DNA of 64,000 bases, from assembly GCA_900544095.1 (NCBI GenBank), contig UQTV01000002.1:248001-312000 (forward strand), read 5' to 3'. Source of the stretch: an uncultured Collinsella sp. (lineage in GTDB: Bacteria; Actinomycetota; Coriobacteriia; Coriobacteriales; Coriobacteriaceae). This document shows, one piece after another, positions 26,362 to 34,740 of this stretch. The position numbers and the translations under genes were made by a program. Each line of letters opens with the position of its first letter. Within the stretch, counting starts at the first letter, position 1. Under the pieces are notes generated by a model, which was given only the letters and a program-made list of their open reading frames with translations, ran no database searches and had not been told where the DNA came from.

Positions 26362-27771
26362 GTGGAATCGGTCACTATTCATTGGATTGTCTTTTATGTC
26401 TTTATCGGTTTGTCGAGCGTTCAGCTTGTCCGCTTTGCTGGGCCCTCGGCGATCGGAGGGCAATACACCGTCGAAGAACTGTATCCCTCCGATGAGTCGG
26501 GCAGGCTGAACGTTGCCTACCGAATTCTCGCTCCAACAATTTGTTGCCAGCTCCCGGTGTTTATTATGGCTGCGATTTGCGATGCGTTTTCAGTTCCAGG
26601 TCCTTCGCTGCGATACATGCCTACCCTTTTCTATTGGTTGTTTCTTGGGGTAAGCAAGCATGCAAGGGGTAAATTGCGGTACCGGACTCTTCCTTTCTCA
26701 TTCGAGGCGTTCATGTCTCTTTTGCTGTCCGTCGCATTCGATCACTTTGTTATCGATGGCTATCTCGGAGGCCAGGGGCTAGATGTGCTTGATACTTCGA
26801 GTATTGCCTTTGAGTTTGAGCTGGCATTATTTGGTGTTGTGACCTTTTGGATTTCAACCTTTTTTAAGCGATATCAAATTAAGTTTAGCCGTGTGTACTC
26901 AAATGCCGCTCCATCATATGTCGTTCCTTCGGACTCCGTATTTGGTTACTCTTCAATCGATACGGGTGAGGCCAGGCTCTTCTCATACGAGCGCGAATAT
27001 GGCGATCTCTTACCTCAGCGATTTTCAAGTGATCTTCTGTTGAGAAGTGTTTTCTTTGCAATTATGGCGATTGAGGACGGGAATCGGCCCGAGTTTATCC
27101 GAACGATCGAGCGCATGGCAGCTCATTTCCATTTGGCAAAAACCACTGGAATAATGCAGCAGACGAGCGATGCTCCTTTGTCTGATATGGATAGCGTTAA
27201 ACTCGCAATTCCCTATATTGAGCGCATGTGGGACCAGTTTCTTGTTGAATTCGCCCGTTCTGCCGAAGGGGCAGGGGGAGACGCCCTACGAATCTTCAAG
27301 TGTTACTACACCTACGATTACTGTATGTTGTCGCGGACTATCCGCAATCATTTTGCGCCGTTTTACGGGGACTATTGTGGAACGAGATTACTTAATGCTA
27401 ATCGCGTATTTTGCGATGTTCTGGAATTTGAGGAAAGGCAACGTTACGGATTGCTTCCAAAGACGGTTTCTGCGACTGGATCGATATGCGCCACTGAGCT
27501 TGGATGGCTTTCTGGAGAGTACTGTTATTGGTCCGATTACAATACGGTTGAATCCTGCCTGAATGAAAATGATGCCAATGGCGTTAAGCTGGTCAGCAAA
27601 AATGACGTGAATAAAACTCAGATAACCGAGATGACCTCAAGGCTTAAGGAGCAAGGTGTTTCCGTTCTTGAGGTCAAGTATGTGGCCGGCGCTTCGGCGA
27701 CCATCGTGTGCATCGGCGATTCGTCTAAGATTCCGAGTGCTGCCGGTAGTGACTGGATGTTTGTTGGCTAG
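26362..27771 (+). CDS. Membrane protein with lysozyme-like motif, function unknown
   Basis: This 469-residue protein starts at a GTG. Four hydrophobic segments lie in the first 185 residues (e.g. WIVFYVFIGLSSVQLV, ALFGVVTFWISTFF), and a soluble domain follows. A stretch with E238 in AIMAIEDGNRPEF, then R-x2-E and T261-T-G-I-M-Q266, recalls the E...G-x-M-Q pattern of lysozyme/transglycosylase folds, but this is a weak match. The C-terminus holds a small alpha/beta region. I do not recognise the family. It lies just beyond repeat copy B and has its own terminator at 27854. GC content is lower than the chromosome average. Confidence 0.55.
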   Translation: MESVTIHWIVFYVFIGLSSVQLVRFAGPSAIGGQYTVEELYPSDESGRLNVAYRILAPTICCQLPVFIMAAICDAFSVPGPSLRYMPTLFYWLFLGVSKHARGKLRYRTLPFSFEAFMSLLLSVAFDHFVIDGYLGGQGLDVLDTSSIAFEFELALFGVVTFWISTFFKRYQIKFSRVYSNAAPSYVVPSDSVFGYSSIDTGEARLFSYEREYGDLLPQRFSSDLLLRSVFFAIMAIEDGNRPEFIRTIERMAAHFHLAKTTGIMQQTSDAPLSDMDSVKLAIPYIERMWDQFLVEFARSAEGAGGDALRIFKCYYTYDYCMLSRTIRNHFAPFYGDYCGTRLLNANRVFCDVLEFEERQRYGLLPKTVSATGSICATELGWLSGEYCYWSDYNTVESCLNENDANGVKLVSKNDVNKTQITEMTSRLKEQGVSVLEVKYVAGASATIVCIGDSSKIPSAAGSDWMFVG

Positions 27772-27853
27772 TTGAATCAACTTTGCCTTTCACAAGCATA
27801 GGTTAACGACTAGAATACACTTAATTGCGGTGGAAGCCTTCGGGCGACACCTG

Positions 27854-27885
27854 AAGAGGGTTGATGCGTCGGCCCTCTTTTTTAT
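27854..27885 (+). terminator. Intrinsic terminator after the membrane-protein gene
   Basis: AAGAGGG (27854-27860) pairs with CCCTCTT around a 13-base loop and is followed by TTTTTAT. Confidence 0.75.
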
Positions 27886-27982
27886 TTAGATGTAAGATTC
27901 GGCTTGGCAAAACAAGGATCCCATTTGGGGAAAAGCAAATATCCGGCGGTTTTATGCTTCGGGACGCGCGGTTTAAGCGTGT

Positions 27983-28114
27983 TTTTCGGAAGTGCGAGGA
28001 AAAACCGAAAACCGCCGAGCACACCCCGATTTTTGGCAACAAAACCGCAGGTCGCGGATGCCCAAAACAGGGGTCTGGTCGACAGGTCTCGGTTTTTCAC
28101 CGCACTTCCGGAAT
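27983..28114. repeat. Structured inverted-repeat element, copy 2
   Basis: The left arm (27983-28012, with TTCGGAAGTGCG and GAAAAACCG) is complementary to the right arm (28085-28114, with CGGTTTTTC and CGCACTTCCGGAA), with a few mismatches. Between the arms lies AAAACCGCAGGTCG, close to the internal motif of the copies at 809-968 and 28121-28247. There is no coding potential. Confidence 0.6.
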
Positions 28115-28120
28115 CATCCG

Positions 28121-28247
28121 CCGGAAGTATGCGGTAAATTTCGGAACCCTCGGGTACGCTGTCCTTTTTATGAAAAGAAACCGCAGGTAGAAGCGATGTC
28201 GCTATACGGTATGGTCGGCATGTCTAGAATTTGCCGCATACTTCTGG
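28121..28247. repeat. Structured inverted-repeat element, copy 3
   Basis: Arm 28121-28142 (CCGGAAGTATGCGG...) pairs with 28226-28247 (...CCGCATACTTCTGG) with three mismatches. The interior contains AAACCGCAGGTAGA and CGGTATGG, both also present in copy 1. It lies in tandem with copy 2, between the membrane-protein gene and the Pel operon. Confidence 0.6.
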
Positions 28248-28330
28248 ATTGGGCGCTCATTTAGCAACCTTGGTGTCTCCACATCCCCTAAAATAGTTCT
28301 TAAACAGCCTTAAAGGCGTTCCAACTCGCG

Positions 28331-28361
28331 TTGACAGCGTAAAATACGCATGTTTGACTAT
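28331..28361 (+). promoter_or_regulatory. Probable promoter of the Pel operon
   Basis: A consensus TTGACA (28331-28336) lies 58 bases before pelD. The -10 box is weak (GACTAT or TGACTA, 18-19 bases away). A GCGTAAAATACGC dyad sits between them and could be an operator. Confidence 0.4.
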
Positions 28362-28393
28362 GACTAAAGTGGATTTTAGGGGAGGAGTACGCC

Positions 28394-30775
28394 ATGGAGG
28401 TGCTGGTTGTTGGCAACACCGCATATGTTGACGATGACTTTTGCGCCAAGGCGTTCCCCGGGGACCATGTCCAGGTCGTCGCTGCCGCGGAAGCGCGCCG
28501 CGATGGGTCGTCGCCCCATGCCTCGTGGAAAGAGCTGCTCCGGCACTTGGAGCAGGCCTACGAGTTCGACCGCGTGGTCTACCTGTCTAATTACCTTACC
28601 CCGCATACCGATACCGTGGGCGATATCGAGCTGCTGCGCTCGGTCTTTCGTACGTGCGCGGGTCGCCGGATCCAGCTGTTGTATATAGCAGGTCCCGCGG
28701 GTGCCGAGGGTGCCGCCGATGCCGCGGGGCGAACGGGCAAGGGCATTATCGCGCACGCAGCCAACGACCTGTGCCGCTACTACGCTGCTCGCGAAGGCGT
28801 TCAGACTAAGATCCTGCGCGTGCCGTTCCTGTATACCGCGTCTGCCGCGCTGGAGGACCCGTTTTTGGTGCCGATGCTCGACGAATGCTCAACCGGATCG
28901 GCCGCTCTGCAGGGCGCGCAGGATGCGGCGTTTCCTCTGCTGTGTGCCGAGGAGCTTGCGGTGCTGGTACGCCGTATCTTCGACAGCTGGAATGGTAACT
29001 TTGAGACGCTCGACGTAGCCGATACCTTCCATCACACGGTGGGTGAGGTGGGCGACGCCCTCAAGGCGCTGTTCCCAGGGCTCTCAGTTGCCTATGGCGA
29101 TTCTGCCGGCTACGCCCTGCCCGCCAGCGACGTCGCTCGCGTGCGCTATGGCTGGTTTCAGCGCTACGACTTGCTGCGCGACCTCTCGACCATTCAGGCT
29201 CGCTGGGATGCTGGCCGTGCAAAGAAGGTCAACCCCTTGCGCGCGGCCATCGACCGCATTCAAATGCGCACGCTGCCTGTCAAATGCCTGGAGACGGCAG
29301 CCGCCTGGGTGCTCTTTGAAGTGCTGGAGCGCTTGTTCTCCCAATCGACCCAGCTCAACGTGCTCGATTATCGCCTGCTCTACGTGGTGCTCATCGGCAC
29401 GCTGTATGGCTTGGACTTTGGCCTGGTTGCGGCGCTGCTGGCGTCGGTGGGTTTGGCTGCGAGTTACTTTACTTTGTACGGCTATACCTTCCAGGGCCTG
29501 TTCTACGAGCCGTCCAACTGGCTGCCGTTTATCGCGTACTTTGTTGTGGGTGCCGTGTGCGGCTATGTGCAGCTGCGCAACAGCGAAGCCATTAGGGCGG
29601 AGCGCGATCAAAACGAGCTCGTGCGCAACCGCAATACGTTCCTTACGCAGCTCTACCATGACGCGATCGAGGACAAGCGCGCGTACAGGCGCCAGATCGT
29701 GGGTCGCCACGACAGCTTTGGCAAGATCTTTGCCGTAACGCAGGAGCTTGACGTCTTCAACCCACGCGACATCTATCGCAAGTGCTGCGAGCTTCTGGGC
29801 GAGATCCTCGAGAACGATTCGGTGGCGATCTACCATGTTTCGGGCGGAGCATTTGCACGGCTGGTGGCAGCAAGTCCCGCGATTGCCGAAGATGCCGCAC
29901 GCTCGCTCACGCTTGAGCAGCTTGCACCTCTTTTGGGCGACGGGGGTCGTTCGAATCTGTGGGTGAACCGCGAGCTGACGCCGGGGCTTCCCATGTTTGG
30001 ATACACGATCGAGCGCGATGGGGCACCCGCCGTGTTGATCTTTGTGCGTAGTGCGGCCGAAAACCAAATGACGCTCTATTACCAAAACCTGTTCCGCATC
30101 TTGTGCGGCCTGGTCGAAAGCGCGCTGGGCCGTGCCTTTGACTATGAGGCGGTGGCACAGGATAAACGCTGCGTTGACGGCACTTGCGTGCTCAAACAGG
30201 CTGCCTTTGGCCAAGAGCTCGCGGCCGAGCAGGCGCTGGCAGATGGCAAGATGGGCAGCTTTTTGCTCCTGCGCGTGGTACCGGGCATGGAGCCTGTCGG
30301 CGAGCTGGTGGGCGCAATTGGGTCGGCAATCCGCGAGAGCGATGCGGCGGGCTTGGTCGACGGCGACGTGCTTTACCTGCTTATGCGCCAGGCAAAGGCG
30401 TGCGATCTGCCCATTATCCGCGAGCGCCTGAGTGCAAAGCAGCTTGCGGTGGAGCCCGTCGACGGCGAGGACATCGTGGCGCTGCTGCGGCATATTGCTG
30501 ACACCGGTGACGGTGAGGGGGGGGTGCCGCTTGATCTCGCTTGTCGTTGCCGCCGTCTTGTTGCTGATTCATGCGCTGGTTTGCCTGGTGCTGTGGACGC
30601 TTATGAAGTTGGGCCTGCTGCCGGTGCGCGGGCATATGCTGGCTGTGATAGTGCTGGTGCCGCTGTGGGGCCCGTTGCTGGTGGTTCTGCTATCGGTCCG
30701 CGGAACGGCGTTTGGCGAGGGGCTGAAAGAGTCTGCGCTGGAGTCGCTGCGCTTCAACGACGACCTGCATCGTAG
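28394..30775 (+). CDS. pelD: PelD-like protein (SDR-like, membrane, GAF, degenerate GGDEF); frame altered near its end by a G8 tract
   Basis: Domains in order: an SDR/epimerase-like domain (about 1-280) with a degenerate nucleotide loop (VVGNTAYVDDDF); membrane helices (about 300-400); a coiled segment; a GAF domain (about 450-590); and a degenerate GGDEF-like domain with R647-ESD, resembling the c-di-GMP-binding RxxD of PelD. PelD docks the Pel synthase components at the membrane. The true end is doubtful. After eight Gs at 30517-30524 the frame runs 84 codons through pelE in the wrong frame. With nine Gs it would end at a TGA overlapping the pelE start (TTGA), the pattern seen in the rest of the operon. 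GGGGAGGAG precedes the ATG. Confidence 0.8.
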   Translation: MEVLVVGNTAYVDDDFCAKAFPGDHVQVVAAAEARRDGSSPHASWKELLRHLEQAYEFDRVVYLSNYLTPHTDTVGDIELLRSVFRTCAGRRIQLLYIAGPAGAEGAADAAGRTGKGIIAHAANDLCRYYAAREGVQTKILRVPFLYTASAALEDPFLVPMLDECSTGSAALQGAQDAAFPLLCAEELAVLVRRIFDSWNGNFETLDVADTFHHTVGEVGDALKALFPGLSVAYGDSAGYALPASDVARVRYGWFQRYDLLRDLSTIQARWDAGRAKKVNPLRAAIDRIQMRTLPVKCLETAAAWVLFEVLERLFSQSTQLNVLDYRLLYVVLIGTLYGLDFGLVAALLASVGLAASYFTLYGYTFQGLFYEPSNWLPFIAYFVVGAVCGYVQLRNSEAIRAERDQNELVRNRNTFLTQLYHDAIEDKRAYRRQIVGRHDSFGKIFAVTQELDVFNPRDIYRKCCELLGEILENDSVAIYHVSGGAFARLVAASPAIAEDAARSLTLEQLAPLLGDGGRSNLWVNRELTPGLPMFGYTIERDGAPAVLIFVRSAAENQMTLYYQNLFRILCGLVESALGRAFDYEAVAQDKRCVDGTCVLKQAAFGQELAAEQALADGKMGSFLLLRVVPGMEPVGELVGAIGSAIRESDAAGLVDGDVLYLLMRQAKACDLPIIRERLSAKQLAVEPVDGEDIVALLRHIADTGDGEGGVPLDLACRCRRLVADSCAGLPGAVDAYEVGPAAGARAYAGCDSAGAAVGPVAGGSAIGPRNGVWRGAERVCAGVAALQRRPAS

Positions 30776-31436
30776 TATGTCGGTACCGAGTGGTGAGGAC
30801 GATGCAGGCGTAGTGCCGCTCGAGGAGGCGCTCATCATCAACGACCCGGCAGAACGGCGCCGCCTAATGCTCTCCATGCTCACCGAGGAGCCCGACGCTT
30901 ACCTGGCGCAGCTGCAGGCGGCTAAGCTTAACGACGACGTTGAGGTGGCTCACTATGCCGCGACGGCGGTGGTGCAGATCTCCAAGGAGTCCGACCTTAA
31001 ACTGCAGCAGCTGGAGCGTGCCTTTAAGACGGACCCGAGTGCGCAAAACCTCAACGAATACTGCGATTTTCTTGGTGAATACTTGGGCTCGGGCCTGGCC
31101 GAGGGGCGCGTGGCTCAGATTCAGCGCCAACAGTACGCGCGTTTGCTTGCGCGTCGCTGCGAGCGCGAGGACACCCTTGAGCTTCGCATTCGATACGCGA
31201 CGGCGCTGGCCGATGTCGGACAGATCGACGAGGCGCAGGCCGTGACCGACCAGCTGGTGCTCGATGTGCCCGAGGAGCAGGAGGTTTGGATGCTTTGTCT
31301 GCGCCTTGCGGTGATGCGCCGCGACGGTGACGAGGTCCACCGCGTGATCGATGCGATTGACAAACAGCATGTATACTTGAGCGCCGCCAACCGCGAGGAA
31401 CTGGCGTTTTGGCGCAACGGAGAGGAGGCCCGATGA
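30531..31436 (+). CDS. pelE: PelE-like membrane protein with helical repeats
   Basis: About 301 residues from the TTG at 30531, with the G8 tract acting as a possible ribosome site. Two N-terminal membrane helices (ISLVVAAVLLLIHALVCLVLW and MLAVIVLVPLWGPLLVVLL) are followed by a cytoplasmic helical region with TPR-like repeats (AEEPDAYLAQLQAAKL-type, LRIRYATALADVGQIDEAQ). This matches PelE, which binds PelD in the inner-membrane synthase complex. It ends in an ATGA overlap with the deacetylase gene. The open frame extends upstream to 30432, but that part is pelD in another frame. Identification rests on architecture and neighbours. Confidence 0.78.
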   Translation: MISLVVAAVLLLIHALVCLVLWTLMKLGLLPVRGHMLAVIVLVPLWGPLLVVLLSVRGTAFGEGLKESALESLRFNDDLHRSMSVPSGEDDAGVVPLEEALIINDPAERRRLMLSMLTEEPDAYLAQLQAAKLNDDVEVAHYAATAVVQISKESDLKLQQLERAFKTDPSAQNLNEYCDFLGEYLGSGLAEGRVAQIQRQQYARLLARRCEREDTLELRIRYATALADVGQIDEAQAVTDQLVLDVPEEQEVWMLCLRLAVMRRDGDEVHRVIDAIDKQHVYLSAANREELAFWRNGEEAR

Positions 31437-33313
31437 GCGTGGTACAGCATATCCGCGACCGTGCGGGCCATTTTCGCTGGATGGGGCTGCTTGTGGTGTG
31501 GGCGGTCTTTATTGCCATGGCGGCCGTGCTGCTGGTGGAGCGCGCCGGCGTGCAGTACAGTGCGGGCCAGCATAAGCTGGGGATGCTTGCCGCCAACGAT
31601 GCGGTTCCGGCCTCCTCGGCAATATTTGGCCAAAAGCCCACGTGCCTGGTCATTACCGATTCCGATCAAGCTGGCGTCGAGGACGTAAAGGAGCAGTTCG
31701 ACCAGATTCTGCTCGACATGAAGATCGCGCACCGCGACGTGGACCTTGCGCTGGACGGCGCGGATGCCATTCCCTCGCTGACCTCCTACGATCGCGTGAT
31801 TTTGCTCATGCCGTCGCTCGATGGGCTCGGTACGCACCTGAGCGACATTATGAGTTGGGTGAGTGCCGGCGGTTCGCTTATGCTCGCCATGCCTCCGGAT
31901 AACTCGGGCTATCTGCAAGTGATTGCTCCCAAGCTTGGCATTGAATCTGCCGGATATGACTATGTAAAAGCCGAAAGCATTGTGCCGAGCGAGGACTTTA
32001 TGCTGGGCGGGGGAGAGCGCTACGAGCTCTCGGACCCCTTTGATTCGTCGCTTTCGGTTTCGCTGCGCGAGACGGCTCGTGTGTGGGCTAAGACCGGCGA
32101 TGCGGGCGCCCCGCTCATTTGGTCGAATGACTGCGGTAGCGGTCGCACCGTGGTGTGCAATATCGGTATCTATGACAAGGTCATGCGCGGTTTTTACGCC
32201 GCGGCGATCAGCCTTCTGGGCAATGCCACGGCCTATCCGGTCATCAACAGCGCCGTCTTCTATCTGGACGACTTTCCCAGCCCCGTGCCCTCGGGCGACG
32301 GCACCTACATCAAGCGCGACTACGGGCTTTCTATCGCCGACTTTTATGCCAAGGTCTGGTGGCCCGATCTGCAAAAGCTCGCGCAAAAATATGGCGTTCG
32401 CTTTACCGGCGTGATGATCGAAAACTACGAGGACGCGGTCAACCAGACCGAGCCCGCGCGCCAGGCCGATACCACGCAGTTCCGCTACTTTGGCGGCATG
32501 CTGCTGCAGATGGGCGGAGAGCTGGGTTTCCACGGCTACAACCATCAGCCGCTGGCGCTCTGGGATACCGACTATGGCACACTGTACGACTACAAGACGT
32601 GGAAGAACAAGGAGACGCTCGTCGCATCGCTCAACGAGCTTATAGCCTTCCAGGACGAGGTACTGCCCAACGCGCACGGCTCGGTCTATGTGCCACCGTC
32701 GAATATCCTTTCGGCCCGTGCGCGCAAGCTTATTGGCACCGACGTTCCGCGCATTAAGACCATCGCCAGTACGTATTTTGAGGATGGCACCGACTTGCCC
32801 TATGTGCAGGAGTTTGGCGTGGCGAGCGATGGCATTGTGGAGCAGCCACGTATTGTCTCGGGCGGCATGGTCAACGATTCCTATATGCGTCTGGCAGCCG
32901 TGTCCGAGCTCAACATGCACTACGTGAGTACGCACTTTATGCATCCGGACGACCTACTGGATCCCGGTCGCGGAGCCAAGGAGGGCTGGGAGGTCTACAA
33001 GGGCGGTCTGACCAACTACCTGGAGTGGCTTACCAAGTCTGCGCCCGACCTGCGGCGCCAGACCGGTTCGGAATGCTCGGGCGCCATCCAGCGCTTTTCG
33101 TCCGTGACGGTGAGCGTGGATACAGACGCGAATGCCTGGACGCTCAGCCTGGGCAATTTCCACGACGAGGCTTGGCTCATGTTCCGCGCCAACAACGGCG
33201 AGCCGGGTGCAGTCACGGGTGGCGAGATTACGCATCTGACGGGCGATCTGTACCTGGTTAAAGCCACGGACAAGACGGTGACCATTGCACGCAAGGAGGG
33301 TGGCGACAAATGA
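31433..33313 (+). CDS. pelA: PelA-type polysaccharide deacetylase (DUF2194-like)
   Basis: About 626 residues from the ATG at 31433 with AGAGGAGG upstream. One N-terminal membrane helix (LVVWAVFIAMAAVLLV) places the rest outside the cell. The first part is a DUF2194/GATase-like domain. The deacetylase part has FYLDDFPSP near residue 277, supplying the metal-binding aspartates, and FHGYNHQPLA near 366, supplying the H-x3-H. The glycoside-hydrolase domain of Gram-negative PelA is absent, as in Gram-positive Pel clusters (PelA-DA). It would partly de-N-acetylate the exported amino-sugar polymer. It overlaps pelE and pelF by ATGA junctions. Confidence 0.86.
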   Translation: MSVVQHIRDRAGHFRWMGLLVVWAVFIAMAAVLLVERAGVQYSAGQHKLGMLAANDAVPASSAIFGQKPTCLVITDSDQAGVEDVKEQFDQILLDMKIAHRDVDLALDGADAIPSLTSYDRVILLMPSLDGLGTHLSDIMSWVSAGGSLMLAMPPDNSGYLQVIAPKLGIESAGYDYVKAESIVPSEDFMLGGGERYELSDPFDSSLSVSLRETARVWAKTGDAGAPLIWSNDCGSGRTVVCNIGIYDKVMRGFYAAAISLLGNATAYPVINSAVFYLDDFPSPVPSGDGTYIKRDYGLSIADFYAKVWWPDLQKLAQKYGVRFTGVMIENYEDAVNQTEPARQADTTQFRYFGGMLLQMGGELGFHGYNHQPLALWDTDYGTLYDYKTWKNKETLVASLNELIAFQDEVLPNAHGSVYVPPSNILSARARKLIGTDVPRIKTIASTYFEDGTDLPYVQEFGVASDGIVEQPRIVSGGMVNDSYMRLAAVSELNMHYVSTHFMHPDDLLDPGRGAKEGWEVYKGGLTNYLEWLTKSAPDLRRQTGSECSGAIQRFSSVTVSVDTDANAWTLSLGNFHDEAWLMFRANNGEPGAVTGGEITHLTGDLYLVKATDKTVTIARKEGGDK

Positions 33314-34737
33314 GAATCTGTTTGGTACTCGAGGGTTGCTACCCCTATGTGCACGGCGGCGTATCTACCTGGATGCATGGCTACATACAGGCCATGCCCG
33401 AGCACGAGTTTGTGCTGTGGGTGATTGGCGCGCATGCTGCCGACCGCGGCAAGTTTGTCTACGAGCTGCCCGGCAACGTGGTCGAGGTGCACGAGGTATT
33501 TCTGGATGACGCCCTGCGGCTTTCGGGCGAGCAAGAAGAGGCCGACTTTAACGACCGCGAGCGCGAGGCGCTGCGCCGCCTGGTGTCGCTTTCTAATCCG
33601 GACTGGGACGTGCTATTTGATATCTTCCAGCGCCGTCGCGTGCATCCGCTATCGTTTTTGCAGAGCCGCACGTTTATGGATATCTTTCGCGACGTGTGCC
33701 TGGCCGAGTACCCATACACGCCCTTTGCCGATGCATTCCACACCATGCGCTCCATGCTGCTGCCCGTGCTCTACCTTCTGGGCAGCGAGGTGCCGGTGGC
33801 CGATGTGTACCACGCCATCTCGACCGGCTACGGCGGCCTGCTCGCCTGTCTGGGCTCAAGCGTTCACCAGGCTCCGGTGCTGCTGACCGAGCACGGCATT
33901 TATACCCGCGAGCGCGAGGAAGAGATCATTCGTGCCGACTGGGTCGTGCCGTCGTTTAAGGACCGCTGGATCCGCTTTTTCTACCTGCTTTCGGAGGAGA
34001 TCTACCGTCGCGCCTTCCGCGTGACCAGTTTGTTCCATAACGCCCGTAAGACGCAGATCGACATGGGCTGCGATGCGGACAAGTGCCTGGTCATCCCCAA
34101 CGGCATCCAGTTCGATCGCTTTAAGGACATTCCCTTAAAGCCCGATGACGGCTGGGTGGATATTGGCGCGGTGGTGCGCCTGGCGCCCATCAAGGACGTC
34201 AAGACCATGATCTATGCCTTCTTTGAACTGCACGAGCGCCTGCCTAAGGTGCGCCTGCACATTATGGGCGGCGTGGACGACGAGGAGTACGGTGCCGAGT
34301 GTCACGCGCTGGTCGATACCCTGGGCGTGCGCGATCTGATCTTTACCGGGCGCGTCAACGTGGTCGAGTACATGGAAAAGCTCGACTTTACCATTTTGAC
34401 GAGCATCTCCGAGGGCCAGCCGCTCAGCGTGCTGGAGTCGCTTGCAGCGCGCCGTCCCTGCGTGACGACCGAGGTGGGCTGCTGCCGCGAGCTGCTCGAA
34501 GGCGCCCCGGGCGACGACTTTGGCGTGGCGGGTTTTGTGACGCCGCCCATGTATCGCAAGGGCTTGGCCGATTCCATGGAGCGCATGTGCACAAGCCGCG
34601 CCCGTCGCATTGAGATGGGGGAGCGTGGCCAGCGTCGCGTTGCCACGTACTTTTTGCACGAGCAGATGCTCGCCAACTATCGCGCGCTGTACGACGTGAC
34701 GGCGCGTGCGTTTGACCTGCCCAGAGAGGGGGAGTAG
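33310..34737 (+). CDS. pelF: PelF-type cytosolic glycosyltransferase (GT4)
   Basis: This 475-residue enzyme begins MRICLVLEGCYPYVHGGVSTW, the signature start of PelF. It also has TEHGIYTREREEEI, IPNGIQFDRF, AIKDVKTMIYAF-type donor-domain strands and the E-x7-E motif in SEGQPLSVLESLAARRP. PelF polymerises UDP-N-acetylhexosamines (GalNAc/GlcNAc in studied systems) on the cytosolic side and feeds PelG. The start codon overlaps the pelA stop. Its length and all key motifs are intact. Confidence 0.93.
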   Translation: MRICLVLEGCYPYVHGGVSTWMHGYIQAMPEHEFVLWVIGAHAADRGKFVYELPGNVVEVHEVFLDDALRLSGEQEEADFNDREREALRRLVSLSNPDWDVLFDIFQRRRVHPLSFLQSRTFMDIFRDVCLAEYPYTPFADAFHTMRSMLLPVLYLLGSEVPVADVYHAISTGYGGLLACLGSSVHQAPVLLTEHGIYTREREEEIIRADWVVPSFKDRWIRFFYLLSEEIYRRAFRVTSLFHNARKTQIDMGCDADKCLVIPNGIQFDRFKDIPLKPDDGWVDIGAVVRLAPIKDVKTMIYAFFELHERLPKVRLHIMGGVDDEEYGAECHALVDTLGVRDLIFTGRVNVVEYMEKLDFTILTSISEGQPLSVLESLAARRPCVTTEVGCCRELLEGAPGDDFGVAGFVTPPMYRKGLADSMERMCTSRARRIEMGERGQRRVATYFLHEQMLANYRALYDVTARAFDLPREGE

Positions 34738-34740
34738 CCG

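Noticed and set aside
27825..27835. Second copy of the 1011-1077 inverted repeat
   Set aside because: Only 11 bases (TTGCGGTGGAA) match and there is no partner arm.
30432..30530. Upstream extension of the pelE frame from an ATG at 30432
   Set aside because: This part is the end of pelD in another phase; the membrane-helix start and the overlap pattern point to the TTG at 30531.
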